A stretch of DNA of 64,000 bases from Pseudotamlana agarivorans (GTDB taxonomy: Bacteria > Bacteroidota > Bacteroidia > Flavobacteriales > Flavobacteriaceae): the NCBI RefSeq assembly GCF_018860245.1, contig NZ_JAHKPD010000011.1, positions 124,001 to 188,000 on the forward strand. The letters run 5' to 3'. Every line of letters begins with the position of its first letter. Positions within the stretch are counted from its first letter, which is position 1. The position numbers and the translations under genes were made by a program. Shown here piece by piece: positions 8,739 through 16,469 of this stretch. The notes below the pieces were generated by a model. It saw nothing but the letters and a program-made list of their open reading frames with translations. It searched no databases and had not been told where the DNA came from.

Positions 8739-9743
8739 TTACCACTTAATAATGGCACTAGCCCAGGTAAACCCGCTTCCAAAAGCAGCAAGTACGACAT
8801 GGTCGCCTTCTTTTATCTTGTTTTCTTCCCAAGCTTCAGTAAGTGCTATAATTACTGATGCTGCCGTGGTATTGCCATATTTCATAATATTATTAAAAAC
8901 TCGATCATCTTTTAATCCAAACTTCTGTTGGATAAATTGTGCGATTCGCAGATTGGCTTGATGCGGTATTAATAAATCAATATCCTCTTTTTTTAATCCG
9001 TTCTGCATCAACCCCTCCATAATCACCTCGCTAAATCTTACAACGGCATGCTTAAAAACAAATGTGCCATCCATGTATGGGAAATATGAAATATCTGCTC
9101 CTTCAGATTCTAAAATTTCTGGAACCCAATGTGAAATACTTGGTGATTCTACAATCAATTTATCGGCATATTTACCTTCACTATGTAAATGTGTAGACAG
9201 GATGCCTTTAGAATTATCTTCTTCTCGCGACAATACGCAAGCCCCTGCGCCATCTCCAAAAATCACTGAAACACCGCGACCTCGTGTCGATTTATCTAAT
9301 CCGTTACTATGATATTCGGCACCAATAACCAGCACATTTTTATACATGCCCGTTTTTATAAATTGATCGGCCACCGAAATCGCATACACAAACCCAGAAC
9401 ACTGGTTTCTAACATCTAATGCACCAACAGTTGGCATATCTAATAAGTCTTGGATTTGAACACCACAACCAGGAAAGTAATAATCGGGACTCAAAGTTGC
9501 AAACACAATAAAATCGATATCGTCTTTGGTTATTCCTGCACGATCAATTGCTATTTTGGCAGCTTTTGCTCCCATTACCGCCGAAGTATCATTACTTCCC
9601 TTAGGAATCCAACGTCGTTCTTTTATACCCGTTCTTTCCTGAATCCATTCATCATTCGTATCCATCATCTTGGATAAGTCATGATTGGTCACCACATTAT
9701 CTGGCAAATATTTCCCTAAACCTATAATTTTAGAATTGTACAT
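8739..9743 (-). CDS. fabH: 3-oxoacyl-ACP synthase III family protein (FabH-like)
   Basis: 334 residues with the KAS III catalytic triad in place: Cys115 in NQCSGF, His261 in PHQAN and Asn291 in YGNTTA. KAS III condenses acetyl- or branched acyl-CoA with malonyl-ACP to start fatty acid synthesis. Bacteroidota often carry several FabH paralogues, some in secondary lipid pathways, and this copy lacks the usual plsX/rpmF neighbours, so it may not be the housekeeping copy. ATG start. It is monocistronic and followed by a bidirectional terminator. Confidence 0.88.
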   Translation of the reverse strand: MYNSKIIGLGKYLPDNVVTNHDLSKMMDTNDEWIQERTGIKERRWIPKGSNDTSAVMGAKAAKIAIDRAGITKDDIDFIVFATLSPDYYFPGCGVQIQDLLDMPTVGALDVRNQCSGFVYAISVADQFIKTGMYKNVLVIGAEYHSNGLDKSTRGRGVSVIFGDGAGACVLSREEDNSKGILSTHLHSEGKYADKLIVESPSISHWVPEILESEGADISYFPYMDGTFVFKHAVVRFSEVIMEGLMQNGLKKEDIDLLIPHQANLRIAQFIQQKFGLKDDRVFNNIMKYGNTTAASVIIALTEAWEENKIKEGDHVVLAAFGSGFTWASAIIKW

Positions 9744-9965
9744 ACTCGAAACCTGTTTTTATTTCAGCGAAAGCGGAAATTCTTTAATACATAACCAAAG
9801 TACAAAATAATACGATCAATTTAGAATCCTGTAATTGCTTTTCCAAAGTGTCAGTTTGTCACATTTTACCAATTGGCATTTTTGTTGTCTATTCCTTTAA
9901 CAGCAAATAAAAAAATTAAACAGTTTTTCACTTTCGTGAGAAATAAAAATAAAAACAATAATACC

Positions 9966-11876
9966 ATGACAAAAGGAAACATTAATGTATCGGTAGAGAA
10001 TATCTTTCCTCTCATTAAAAAATTCTTGTACAGCGATCACGAAATCTTTTTACGTGAGCTTATTAGTAACGCCACAGATGCGACTTTAAAATTAAAACAT
10101 TTAACGAATATTGGTGATGCTAAGGTTGAATATGGCGACCCAAAAATTGAAGTTAAAATAGATAAGGAAGGTAAAAAACTTCACATTATAGATCAAGGCT
10201 TAGGTATGACTGCTGAAGAAGTAGAGAAATACATTAACCAAGTGGCTTTTTCTGGTGCTGAGGAGTTTTTAGATAAATATAAAGATTCGGCTAAAGATTC
10301 TGGAATAATTGGTCATTTCGGTCTAGGTTTCTACTCGGCATTTATGGTTGCTGAAAAAGTTGAAATTATTACTAAATCTTTCAAAGACGCCCCTGCAGCA
10401 CATTGGACTTGCGATGGTTCGCCTGAATTTACTTTAGAGCCTTCAGATAAAACCGAAAGAGGTACTGAAATCATCCTTCACATTGCTGAAGATTCGACTG
10501 AATTCTTAGAGGAAAGTAAAATCAGTGAACTTTTATTGAAGTACAACAAGTTCATGCCAGTTTCAATTAAATTTGGAACTAAGGAAATTAACGATCCAGA
10601 GCACGAGCCTGCCACTACAAAAGATGCAGAAGGTAAAGAAACGACTGAGCCACACAGACAAATTACGGTTGATAATATTATTAACAACCCAAATCCAGCT
10701 TGGACAAAACAACCAGCGGATTTAAAGGAAGAGGATTATACAGGTTTCTACAGAGAATTGTACCCAATGCAATTTGAAGAGCCTTTATTCAACATTCACT
10801 TAAATGTAGATTATCCGTTCAACTTGACAGGAATTTTATATTTCCCTAAAATGTCGAACGATATGCAAATGCAAAAGGACAAAATTCAACTGTATCAAAA
10901 CCAAGTTTTTGTAACCGATAATGTTGAAGGTATTGTTCCTGAATTTTTAACCATGTTACGTGGTGTAATCGATTCACCAGACATTCCGTTAAACGTATCA
11001 CGTTCGTACTTACAAGCAGATGGTGCTGTAAAAAAGATTTCATCTTACATTACTAGAAAAGTTGCCGATAAATTAAAATCATTATTCAATGCTAATCGTG
11101 AAGATTTTGAAGCAAAATGGAATGATATTAAAATCGTTATCGAATATGGTATGCTTTCTGAAGAAAAATTCTTCGAAAAAGCAGATGCTTTTGCTTTATA
11201 CCCAACGGTTGACGGTAAATACTATACTTACGAAGAGCTTTTTAATAAAATCAAGGCTTCTCAAACCGATAAAGATGGCAAGTTAGTGATTCTTTACGCT
11301 TCAGATAAAGATGCGCAACACAGTTACATCGAGTCTGCGAAAGCTAAAGATTACGAAGTGTTACTTTTAGATTCACCTATTATATCTCACCTAATTCAGA
11401 AGCTAGAAAGCACTAAAGAAAACATCACTTTCGCTCGTGTAGATGGTGACCATATCAATAACTTAATTAAGAAAGACGAAACAACGATTTCTAAATTAGA
11501 TGAAGAGCAAACGAAATCTTTAGACGAATTATTAAAAGAAGTCATTCCTTCTGACAAATTTACAGTGCAGTTAGAAGCTATGGATAGTAATGAATCTCCT
11601 TTCACAATTACGCAACCAGAATTTATGCGTCGTATGAAAGAAATGCAAGCTACTGGTGGTGGAGGTATGAACATGTTTGGGAATATGCCTGAGATGTATA
11701 ATTTAGTTGTGAATACCAATTCAGAATTAGTAAGCGAAATTCTAGACACAAAAACGAAGAAAAAACAAGAACGTTTAATTTCTCAAAGTTTAGATTTAGC
11801 ACGTTTATCTCAAGGTCTACTTAAAGGTGAAGAACTTACAAACTTCATTAAACGTAGTTACGAAATGATAAAATAA
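9966..11876 (+). CDS. htpG: Molecular chaperone HtpG (Hsp90)
   Basis: 636 residues from the ATG at 9966, where the conserved Hsp90 N-terminus begins; the open frame continues 31 codons upstream from 9873 without family similarity. GHKL ATPase motifs are present: FLRELISNATDA (nucleotide-binding Asn), the DQGLGMT loop and IGHFGLGFYSAF. Middle-domain Arg-containing NVSRSYLQAD is also present. As in bacterial HtpG there is no C-terminal MEEVD. It acts as an ATP-driven dimeric chaperone in the cytoplasm. A strong terminator lies 40 bases after the stop. No obvious CIRCE element was found upstream. Confidence 0.97.
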   Translation: MTKGNINVSVENIFPLIKKFLYSDHEIFLRELISNATDATLKLKHLTNIGDAKVEYGDPKIEVKIDKEGKKLHIIDQGLGMTAEEVEKYINQVAFSGAEEFLDKYKDSAKDSGIIGHFGLGFYSAFMVAEKVEIITKSFKDAPAAHWTCDGSPEFTLEPSDKTERGTEIILHIAEDSTEFLEESKISELLLKYNKFMPVSIKFGTKEINDPEHEPATTKDAEGKETTEPHRQITVDNIINNPNPAWTKQPADLKEEDYTGFYRELYPMQFEEPLFNIHLNVDYPFNLTGILYFPKMSNDMQMQKDKIQLYQNQVFVTDNVEGIVPEFLTMLRGVIDSPDIPLNVSRSYLQADGAVKKISSYITRKVADKLKSLFNANREDFEAKWNDIKIVIEYGMLSEEKFFEKADAFALYPTVDGKYYTYEELFNKIKASQTDKDGKLVILYASDKDAQHSYIESAKAKDYEVLLLDSPIISHLIQKLESTKENITFARVDGDHINNLIKKDETTISKLDEEQTKSLDELLKEVIPSDKFTVQLEAMDSNESPFTITQPEFMRRMKEMQATGGGGMNMFGNMPEMYNLVVNTNSELVSEILDTKTKKKQERLISQSLDLARLSQGLLKGEELTNFIKRSYEMIK

Positions 11877-11916
11877 GTTGACGCGCTGAAGGCTTTCAGC
11901 ATCCAATTATAAATCG

Positions 11917-11957
11917 AGAGATCGTCTAAATTAATTTTTAGGCGATCTCTTTTTTTA
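11917..11957 (+). terminator. Rho-independent terminator of htpG
   Basis: Fourteen-base arms AGAGATCGTCTAAA and TTTAGGCGATCTCT (one G-T pair) around a six-base loop, followed by a run of seven T. Confidence 0.9.
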
Positions 11958-12061
11958 TGGCTTTAAATAAATCTGGCAAAGCGGCCTATCTACTGCGTCA
12001 TTTCACACCTCATTCTAGGAAAATAAATAGCTATACATTCAATATAAATAGTACCATGTGT

Positions 12062-12075
12062 ATGACAAAAGTCAT
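12062..12075. promoter_or_regulatory. Perfect dyad ATGAC-AAAA-GTCAT, possible Crp/Fnr-type operator
   Basis: Perfect 5+4+5 inverted repeat 66 bases upstream of the alcohol dehydrogenase ATG. Its half-site spacing matches Fnr-type sites (N4 between arms). No cognate regulator is in the window; the assignment is by resemblance only. Confidence 0.45.
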
Positions 12076-12141
12076 TGAAAATAACCTAAATAATTTAGTC
12101 ATTTGTAGAACAACGAAGTAAAACTAAATACTATTTGAACT

Positions 12142-13296
12142 ATGTTAGAAAATCGCAGAATTTATTTACCGCCACTTAGCTTAATTGGCCCTGGAGCTCT
12201 TAATGATTTAGGAGAAGAACTAAAAACCCTACCCTATAAAAAAGCACTATTCGTAACAGATAAAGTTTTGGTGAAATTAGGAGTTGCTCAAAACGTCTTG
12301 GATGTAATAAAAGCATCAAATATAGAAACTGTTGTTTTTGATGATGTACATCCTAACCCTACCGTTAAAAATGTTAAAGACGGCCTCGATTTATTAAAAG
12401 AAAATAATTGTGATTTCATACTCACCTTAGGCGGCGGATCTCCTCAAGATTGTGGCAAAGCTATAGGCATTCTTGCTACCAACGGAGGTCAAATTGAAGA
12501 TTATGAAGGTATCCACTTATCAAAACACGCTTCATTACCAATTATCGCTATTAATACTACAGCAGGTACAGCCAGTGAGGTGACTATAAACTACGTTATC
12601 ACCGATGAAGAGCGCCATATTAAAATGGTTATGGTTGATAAAAACTGTTTAGTTTCTATAGCTGTAAACGACCCTAAACTCATGATGGGCAAACCACCTG
12701 CTTTAACAGCAGCAACCGGTATGGATGCGCTCACACATGCAATAGAAACTTATGTTACCAAAGGTGCTTTTGGATGGTCGGACGCTCTGGCTTTAGAAGC
12801 GATTAAGTTAATTTCTCAAAGTCTAGAAAAAGCAGTTGTTAACGGAAACGACCTTGAAGCGAGAAGTAAAATGGCCTGGGGACAGTTTATTGCTGGTCAA
12901 GCATTCTCTAATGCTGGCCTTGGTTATGTGCATTCCATGGCGCATCAATTAGGTGGCATGTATGATTTACCACATGGTGTGGCTAACGCTATTTTGCTAC
13001 CTCATGTAGAACAATTTAACATCCCAGCATGTGCGCATAAATTAAAGAGAGTAGCTCGTGCTATGGGTGTTGGAGTTTTAGAAATGAGCGATACCCAAGG
13101 AGCAAATGCAGCGATTTCAGCAATAAAAGCACTTTCTAAATCTGTTGGAATACCATCAGGTCTTAAGGAATTAGGTGTTAAAGAGGAGGATTTTGAAGAA
13201 ATGGCCAAAAACGCCTTAGCAGACGTTTGTACCGGAGGCAATCCAAGATCTGTAACTTTAGAAGACACAATAAACATTTACAAATCTGCTATGTAA
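12142..13296 (+). CDS. Iron-containing alcohol dehydrogenase (group III, FucO/YiaY-like)
   Basis: 384 residues, the usual length. GGGSPQD at 97-103 binds NAD(P), and the Fe ligands Asp195, His199, His264 and His278 occur in GMDALTHAIE and HSMAHQL...DLPHG. The family reduces or oxidises short-chain alcohols, lactaldehyde or 1,3-propanediol; the substrate is not determinable. Upstream sits a perfect TGAC-N4-GTCA dyad that could make it redox- or stress-responsive. It is monocistronic with a strong terminator 20 bases after the stop. ATG start. Confidence 0.93.
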   Translation: MLENRRIYLPPLSLIGPGALNDLGEELKTLPYKKALFVTDKVLVKLGVAQNVLDVIKASNIETVVFDDVHPNPTVKNVKDGLDLLKENNCDFILTLGGGSPQDCGKAIGILATNGGQIEDYEGIHLSKHASLPIIAINTTAGTASEVTINYVITDEERHIKMVMVDKNCLVSIAVNDPKLMMGKPPALTAATGMDALTHAIETYVTKGAFGWSDALALEAIKLISQSLEKAVVNGNDLEARSKMAWGQFIAGQAFSNAGLGYVHSMAHQLGGMYDLPHGVANAILLPHVEQFNIPACAHKLKRVARAMGVGVLEMSDTQGANAAISAIKALSKSVGIPSGLKELGVKEEDFEEMAKNALADVCTGGNPRSVTLEDTINIYKSAM

Positions 13297-13318
13297 TATT
13301 AATGCTTATTTCAAAAAA

Positions 13319-13355
13319 AACGCTATTCATTAAACTAAATTGAATAGCGTTTTTC
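13319..13355 (+). terminator. Terminator of the alcohol dehydrogenase gene
   Basis: Stem AACGCTATTCA / TGAATAGCGTT with an 11-base loop and T-rich tail. Confidence 0.85.
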
Positions 13356-13532
13356 AATTTAACTATTATAATTTTACTTCAAAATTGCATGCATTACATT
13401 AAAGGTCAAAATCTTATAAAAAACCACCTCATAATCAGCGTGTGGAGTTGCACTTAATAAATTCTTTTTTTTTACAAAACGATACGCAACCTTTTACAAA
13501 TTAACGCATCTAACTCATAGTAAAATATACTT

Positions 13533-14219
13533 ATGACTTATCTTAAAACAATTTCAGCCCTTTTTTTAATTGCTATTATCGGCACTTCTTGTTCTCCTAG
13601 CGAGAATAACAATACGAGCTTTTGGGTAAATAGCCATAAAGTTGAATGTGACGCTGGAGCTGGAAAAGCCCAATGTTTACAAGTTTACAAAGGCGCCGAT
13701 GTTGAGCATGCTGAATGGACTTATTTTTACAACCAAATTGAAGGTTTCACTTTTAAACCTGGACTCCTTCAAAAAATAGAAGTTTCTGAAACGCATTTAA
13801 ACCCTAAATCTGTCCCTGCCGATGCATCCACAATTCATTATAAACTTATAAAAGTTCTAGAACAAAGGCAAGACCCCAAAATGAACCTTCACGACATTTG
13901 GGCCGCAACACACATTTATGGTCAAACCATTAACACCAGTAATACTGAGGCTCCAACTTTAGAAATAAACATTACAAAGCACATGATTTTAGGTACAGAT
14001 GGTTGTAATAACTTTTCTGGCAGCATAAAAACACTTACCAAAAACACCTTAGTATTTGGTCCTATTGCCACGACACGCAAAATGTGTCCAAATATGGAAA
14101 TTCCAGATGCATACATTAGGGCTTTAACAACAGTAAAAAATTATAAAAGAGATGGCTTAGTTCTTTATTTATTGGACGCCGATAATAATGAAATACTTCG
14201 TTTTAATAAAGTTGATTAA
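13533..14219 (+). CDS. Lipoprotein with DUF4377-like and META (HslJ-like) domains
   Basis: 228 residues. A signal peptide ends in the lipobox IGTSC (Cys20), so it is probably lipid-anchored. The middle (residues ~28-105) resembles DUF4377, with VECDAGAGKAQCLQV and a hydrophobic beta pattern. The C-terminal ~110 residues are a META domain: WAATHIYG, GTDGCNNFSGS, and a closing ILRF. META-domain proteins such as HslJ are linked to heat or novobiocin resistance in other bacteria, but no reaction is known. It lies alone between the alcohol dehydrogenase and the FKBP gene, 60 bases before the latter. Confidence 0.8.
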   Translation: MTYLKTISALFLIAIIGTSCSPSENNNTSFWVNSHKVECDAGAGKAQCLQVYKGADVEHAEWTYFYNQIEGFTFKPGLLQKIEVSETHLNPKSVPADASTIHYKLIKVLEQRQDPKMNLHDIWAATHIYGQTINTSNTEAPTLEINITKHMILGTDGCNNFSGSIKTLTKNTLVFGPIATTRKMCPNMEIPDAYIRALTTVKNYKRDGLVLYLLDADNNEILRFNKVD

Positions 14220-14279
14220 TTCTTTTACCCCCACATACAAAACAACGAATCTTATAAAATTTTAATACAAATATTCCCC

Positions 14280-15104
14280 ATGAAACAATTCCTATTTATT
14301 TGCGCACTTGTACTTTTTTCAGCCTGTGAAAAAGATGAAACGCCATATGATTACTCTACAGAAAACGAAGTAGAAATTCAAACTTATCTTTCAGAAAACA
14401 ACCTCGTTTCAAAAAAAAGTGGCTCAGGATTACATTATATTCTTCACGAACAAGGTAAAGGTGCAGTACCATTAGATACCGATCGCGTTATGGTAGCATA
14501 CAAAGGCTATTACACCGACGGCACTGTTTTTGAAGAAAACAAAGAAGGTATTTCTATAAGTCTAAACCACTTAATAAAGGGGTGGCAAGAAGGCTTGAGC
14601 TTTATGAGAGAAGGTGCTAAAGCTACATTAATTATCCCTGCGCATTTAGCCTATGGAGATAACAATCAAGGCGGTATTCCTGCAGGATCTGTACTTATTT
14701 TTGATATAGAACTCATCTATGTTAATTATACTACACAAAATGATTTAGAAATTCAAGAGTATCTAGATGAAAATAACCTAACCGCAGTAAAAGCATATTC
14801 AGGCCTATATTATTCTATTGACAAACAAGGTTCGGGAGCACAACCAGCAGATTCTGATAAAGTAACTGTAACCTATAAAGGTTATTATTCTGATGACAAA
14901 ACATTTGACGAAAGCTCTAAAGCGGTCCCTTTTTATTTAGACAATGTTATAAAGGGTTTTGCAGAAAGCCTAACTTACCTTAATGAAGGTGGCAGTGGTA
15001 CATTTTATATCCCTGCTCATTTAGCCTATGGAAACCAAGGTTACGGTAACATCCCTGGAGGTGCTGTTTTAATTTTTGACATTGAATTGATTTCTGTAAA
15101 TTAA
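14280..15104 (+). CDS. Lipoprotein with two tandem FKBP-type peptidyl-prolyl isomerase domains
   Basis: 274 residues. Signal peptide with lipobox LFSAC (Cys16). Two FKBP domains follow, roughly 45-148 and 165-274; each has the V-Y-KGYY-DG/DD-F core, the IKGW or IKGF loop, and the PAHLAYG...GxIPxGxVLIFDIELI ending. The two copies share long identical stretches, so the gene arose by internal duplication. The second copy lacks the Trp of the first active-site loop (Phe instead), which may lower isomerase activity. Predicted to assist folding of periplasmic or outer-membrane proteins. Confidence 0.9.
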   Translation: MKQFLFICALVLFSACEKDETPYDYSTENEVEIQTYLSENNLVSKKSGSGLHYILHEQGKGAVPLDTDRVMVAYKGYYTDGTVFEENKEGISISLNHLIKGWQEGLSFMREGAKATLIIPAHLAYGDNNQGGIPAGSVLIFDIELIYVNYTTQNDLEIQEYLDENNLTAVKAYSGLYYSIDKQGSGAQPADSDKVTVTYKGYYSDDKTFDESSKAVPFYLDNVIKGFAESLTYLNEGGSGTFYIPAHLAYGNQGYGNIPGGAVLIFDIELISVN

Positions 15105-15128
15105 AAATATTACGAGCTATATAATCTA

Positions 15129-15210
15129 GGAGGCAGTCTAAAAAGTAAAGTTCTCGTTAACCTGAATTTATTTCAGAATAACGTTCTATAATACTTTTTG
15201 TTCAGCCTCT
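15129..15210 (+). repeat. Dispersed inverted-repeat element, short copy
   Basis: An 82-base element whose ends read GGAGGCAGTCTAAA and CAGCCTCT and whose two halves match the two arms of the element at 22252-22384, in the opposite orientation. The centre CTGAATTTATTTCAG is itself palindromic. It lies in the intergenic gap after the FKBP gene. Probably a MITE-like or REP-like repeat that can also form a terminator hairpin. Confidence 0.7.
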
Positions 15211-15284
15211 TTTTTTGTTAATTTTGAATACTCAAACCAATAAAGGATTCACAGCGTTAAAATCTTTTAATTCTAAATCATATT

Positions 15285-15920
15285 TTGAAAATAATTTCTA
15301 CGAACACTTCAAAGCCAAAAACTATTATTTGGAATGACAAGCCAGTTGAAACTGGTATTTACAAAACCCCCACTTCTACTCCCATTTTCTTAGGAACAAG
15401 TGATGTTAAAAATGATACTGTTACCGATAGAAAATACCATGGCGGAGAATTTAAAGCCTGTTATTTGTTTTCTGAAGACCATTACGCCTATTGGAAAACA
15501 CTTTACCCAGAATTAGACTGGAACTGGGGCATGTTTGGTGAAAATCTTACCGTGGCTGGTTTAGATGAATCAAAAATTCTTGTTGGTAATATTTATAAAA
15601 TAGGCAGCGCCTTAGTTCAAATTACAGAGCACAGAGAACCTTGTTTTAAATTAGGTGTAAAATTTGGAACCCAAAATATTTTAAAACAATTTATAGATCA
15701 TGGCTTTCCTGGAACTTATATTCGAGTTTTAAAGGAAGGAACCGTTCAAACCGGAGACACCTTTAATCTTATAGAACAAGCTGAAAACAGCTTAAGTACA
15801 ACCGCTCTTTTTAAGTTAATTTTTGACAAGAAAAAAAATCAAGACCATCTAAAAAAAGCCATAAATAGCACAGCACTTCCTGCCAAGCTTCGAAATGATT
15901 TTAATAAACATTTGAAGTAA
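15285..15920 (+). CDS. MOSC domain protein (YiiM-like)
   Basis: 211 residues. MOSC core: DRKYHGG near 48, YxxEhyxxW-type aromatic stretch near 65, MFGENLTV near 88, and the conserved Cys in EHREPCFKLG near 118. MOSC proteins bind a molybdenum cofactor or transfer sulfur; YiiM-type members reduce N-hydroxylated compounds. The start is a TTG: the frame is closed by a stop at 15258 and contains no ATG before the conserved N-terminus. Distance to the next gene is 60 bases. Confidence 0.82.
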   Translation: MKIISTNTSKPKTIIWNDKPVETGIYKTPTSTPIFLGTSDVKNDTVTDRKYHGGEFKACYLFSEDHYAYWKTLYPELDWNWGMFGENLTVAGLDESKILVGNIYKIGSALVQITEHREPCFKLGVKFGTQNILKQFIDHGFPGTYIRVLKEGTVQTGDTFNLIEQAENSLSTTALFKLIFDKKKNQDHLKKAINSTALPAKLRNDFNKHLK

Positions 15921-15981
15921 ACACACCTGATTTCCCAAAAATTAGATTTCATGGTATACCTTTTTTTTGTATTTTTAGTTT

Positions 15982-16362
15982 ATGAGCAAGACTACAAAAA
16001 AATTAAAACTGAATCAGTATAATGATATTTATATTCTGAATAAGCCTGAGGCTTTTGATGAAGTCTTCAAAGATATTTCATATTCAGAATCTATAGTCAC
16101 GACATCCTGTGTGGAATGTGCTTTGGTATTTGTAGACAATAAAGATACATTCATCAATCAAATGCTCACATTATCCCCTAGACTTTTAGACGATTCAATA
16201 GTTTGGGTATTTTATCCAAAAGACACCTCAATAAGTGAAATTTCTAAATTGCATATTGAATTTGACTGGGATTTTTTAGGCGATTATCGCTTAAAGCCAA
16301 CAAAACTCTACGCAATCGACAACACTTGGAACGCCATGAAAATTAAAAAGATTCATATCTAG
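15982..16362 (+). CDS. Conserved-looking protein of unknown function (126 aa)
   Basis: 126 residues, no signal peptide or membrane segment. The N-terminal half reads as an alpha/beta fold; the pattern LLDDSIVWVFYPKDTS around residue 70-85 faintly resembles DUF3052-type proteins (bulk hydrophobics followed by a Pro-Lys turn), but I cannot assign a family. Two cysteines occur in TTSCVECAL. ATG start; base composition matches its neighbours. It precedes the radical-SAM gene on the same strand, but that gene has its own promoter box. Confidence 0.6.
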   Translation: MSKTTKKLKLNQYNDIYILNKPEAFDEVFKDISYSESIVTTSCVECALVFVDNKDTFINQMLTLSPRLLDDSIVWVFYPKDTSISEISKLHIEFDWDFLGDYRLKPTKLYAIDNTWNAMKIKKIHI

Positions 16363-16419
16363 TTAATTCAGCTTCTATTTTATATGGTGTTAAGTACAAA
16401 CACCAATCTTCTATTAGGC

Positions 16420-16448
16420 TTTCAGCAAAGTCTTTTCAACTATATTTG
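16420..16448 (+). promoter_or_regulatory. Promoter of the radical-SAM gene
   Basis: TTTC (16420-16423), 17-base spacer, then TATATTTG (16441-16448), an exact -7 match. The box overlaps the TTG at 16446, so transcription would start after that codon. Confidence 0.6.
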
Positions 16449-16469
16449 CAGAACTATTTACATGCTATT

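Noticed and set aside
9873-9965. N-terminal extension of HtpG by 31 codons
   Set aside because: The extension has no Hsp90 similarity and the ATG at 9966 begins the conserved domain.
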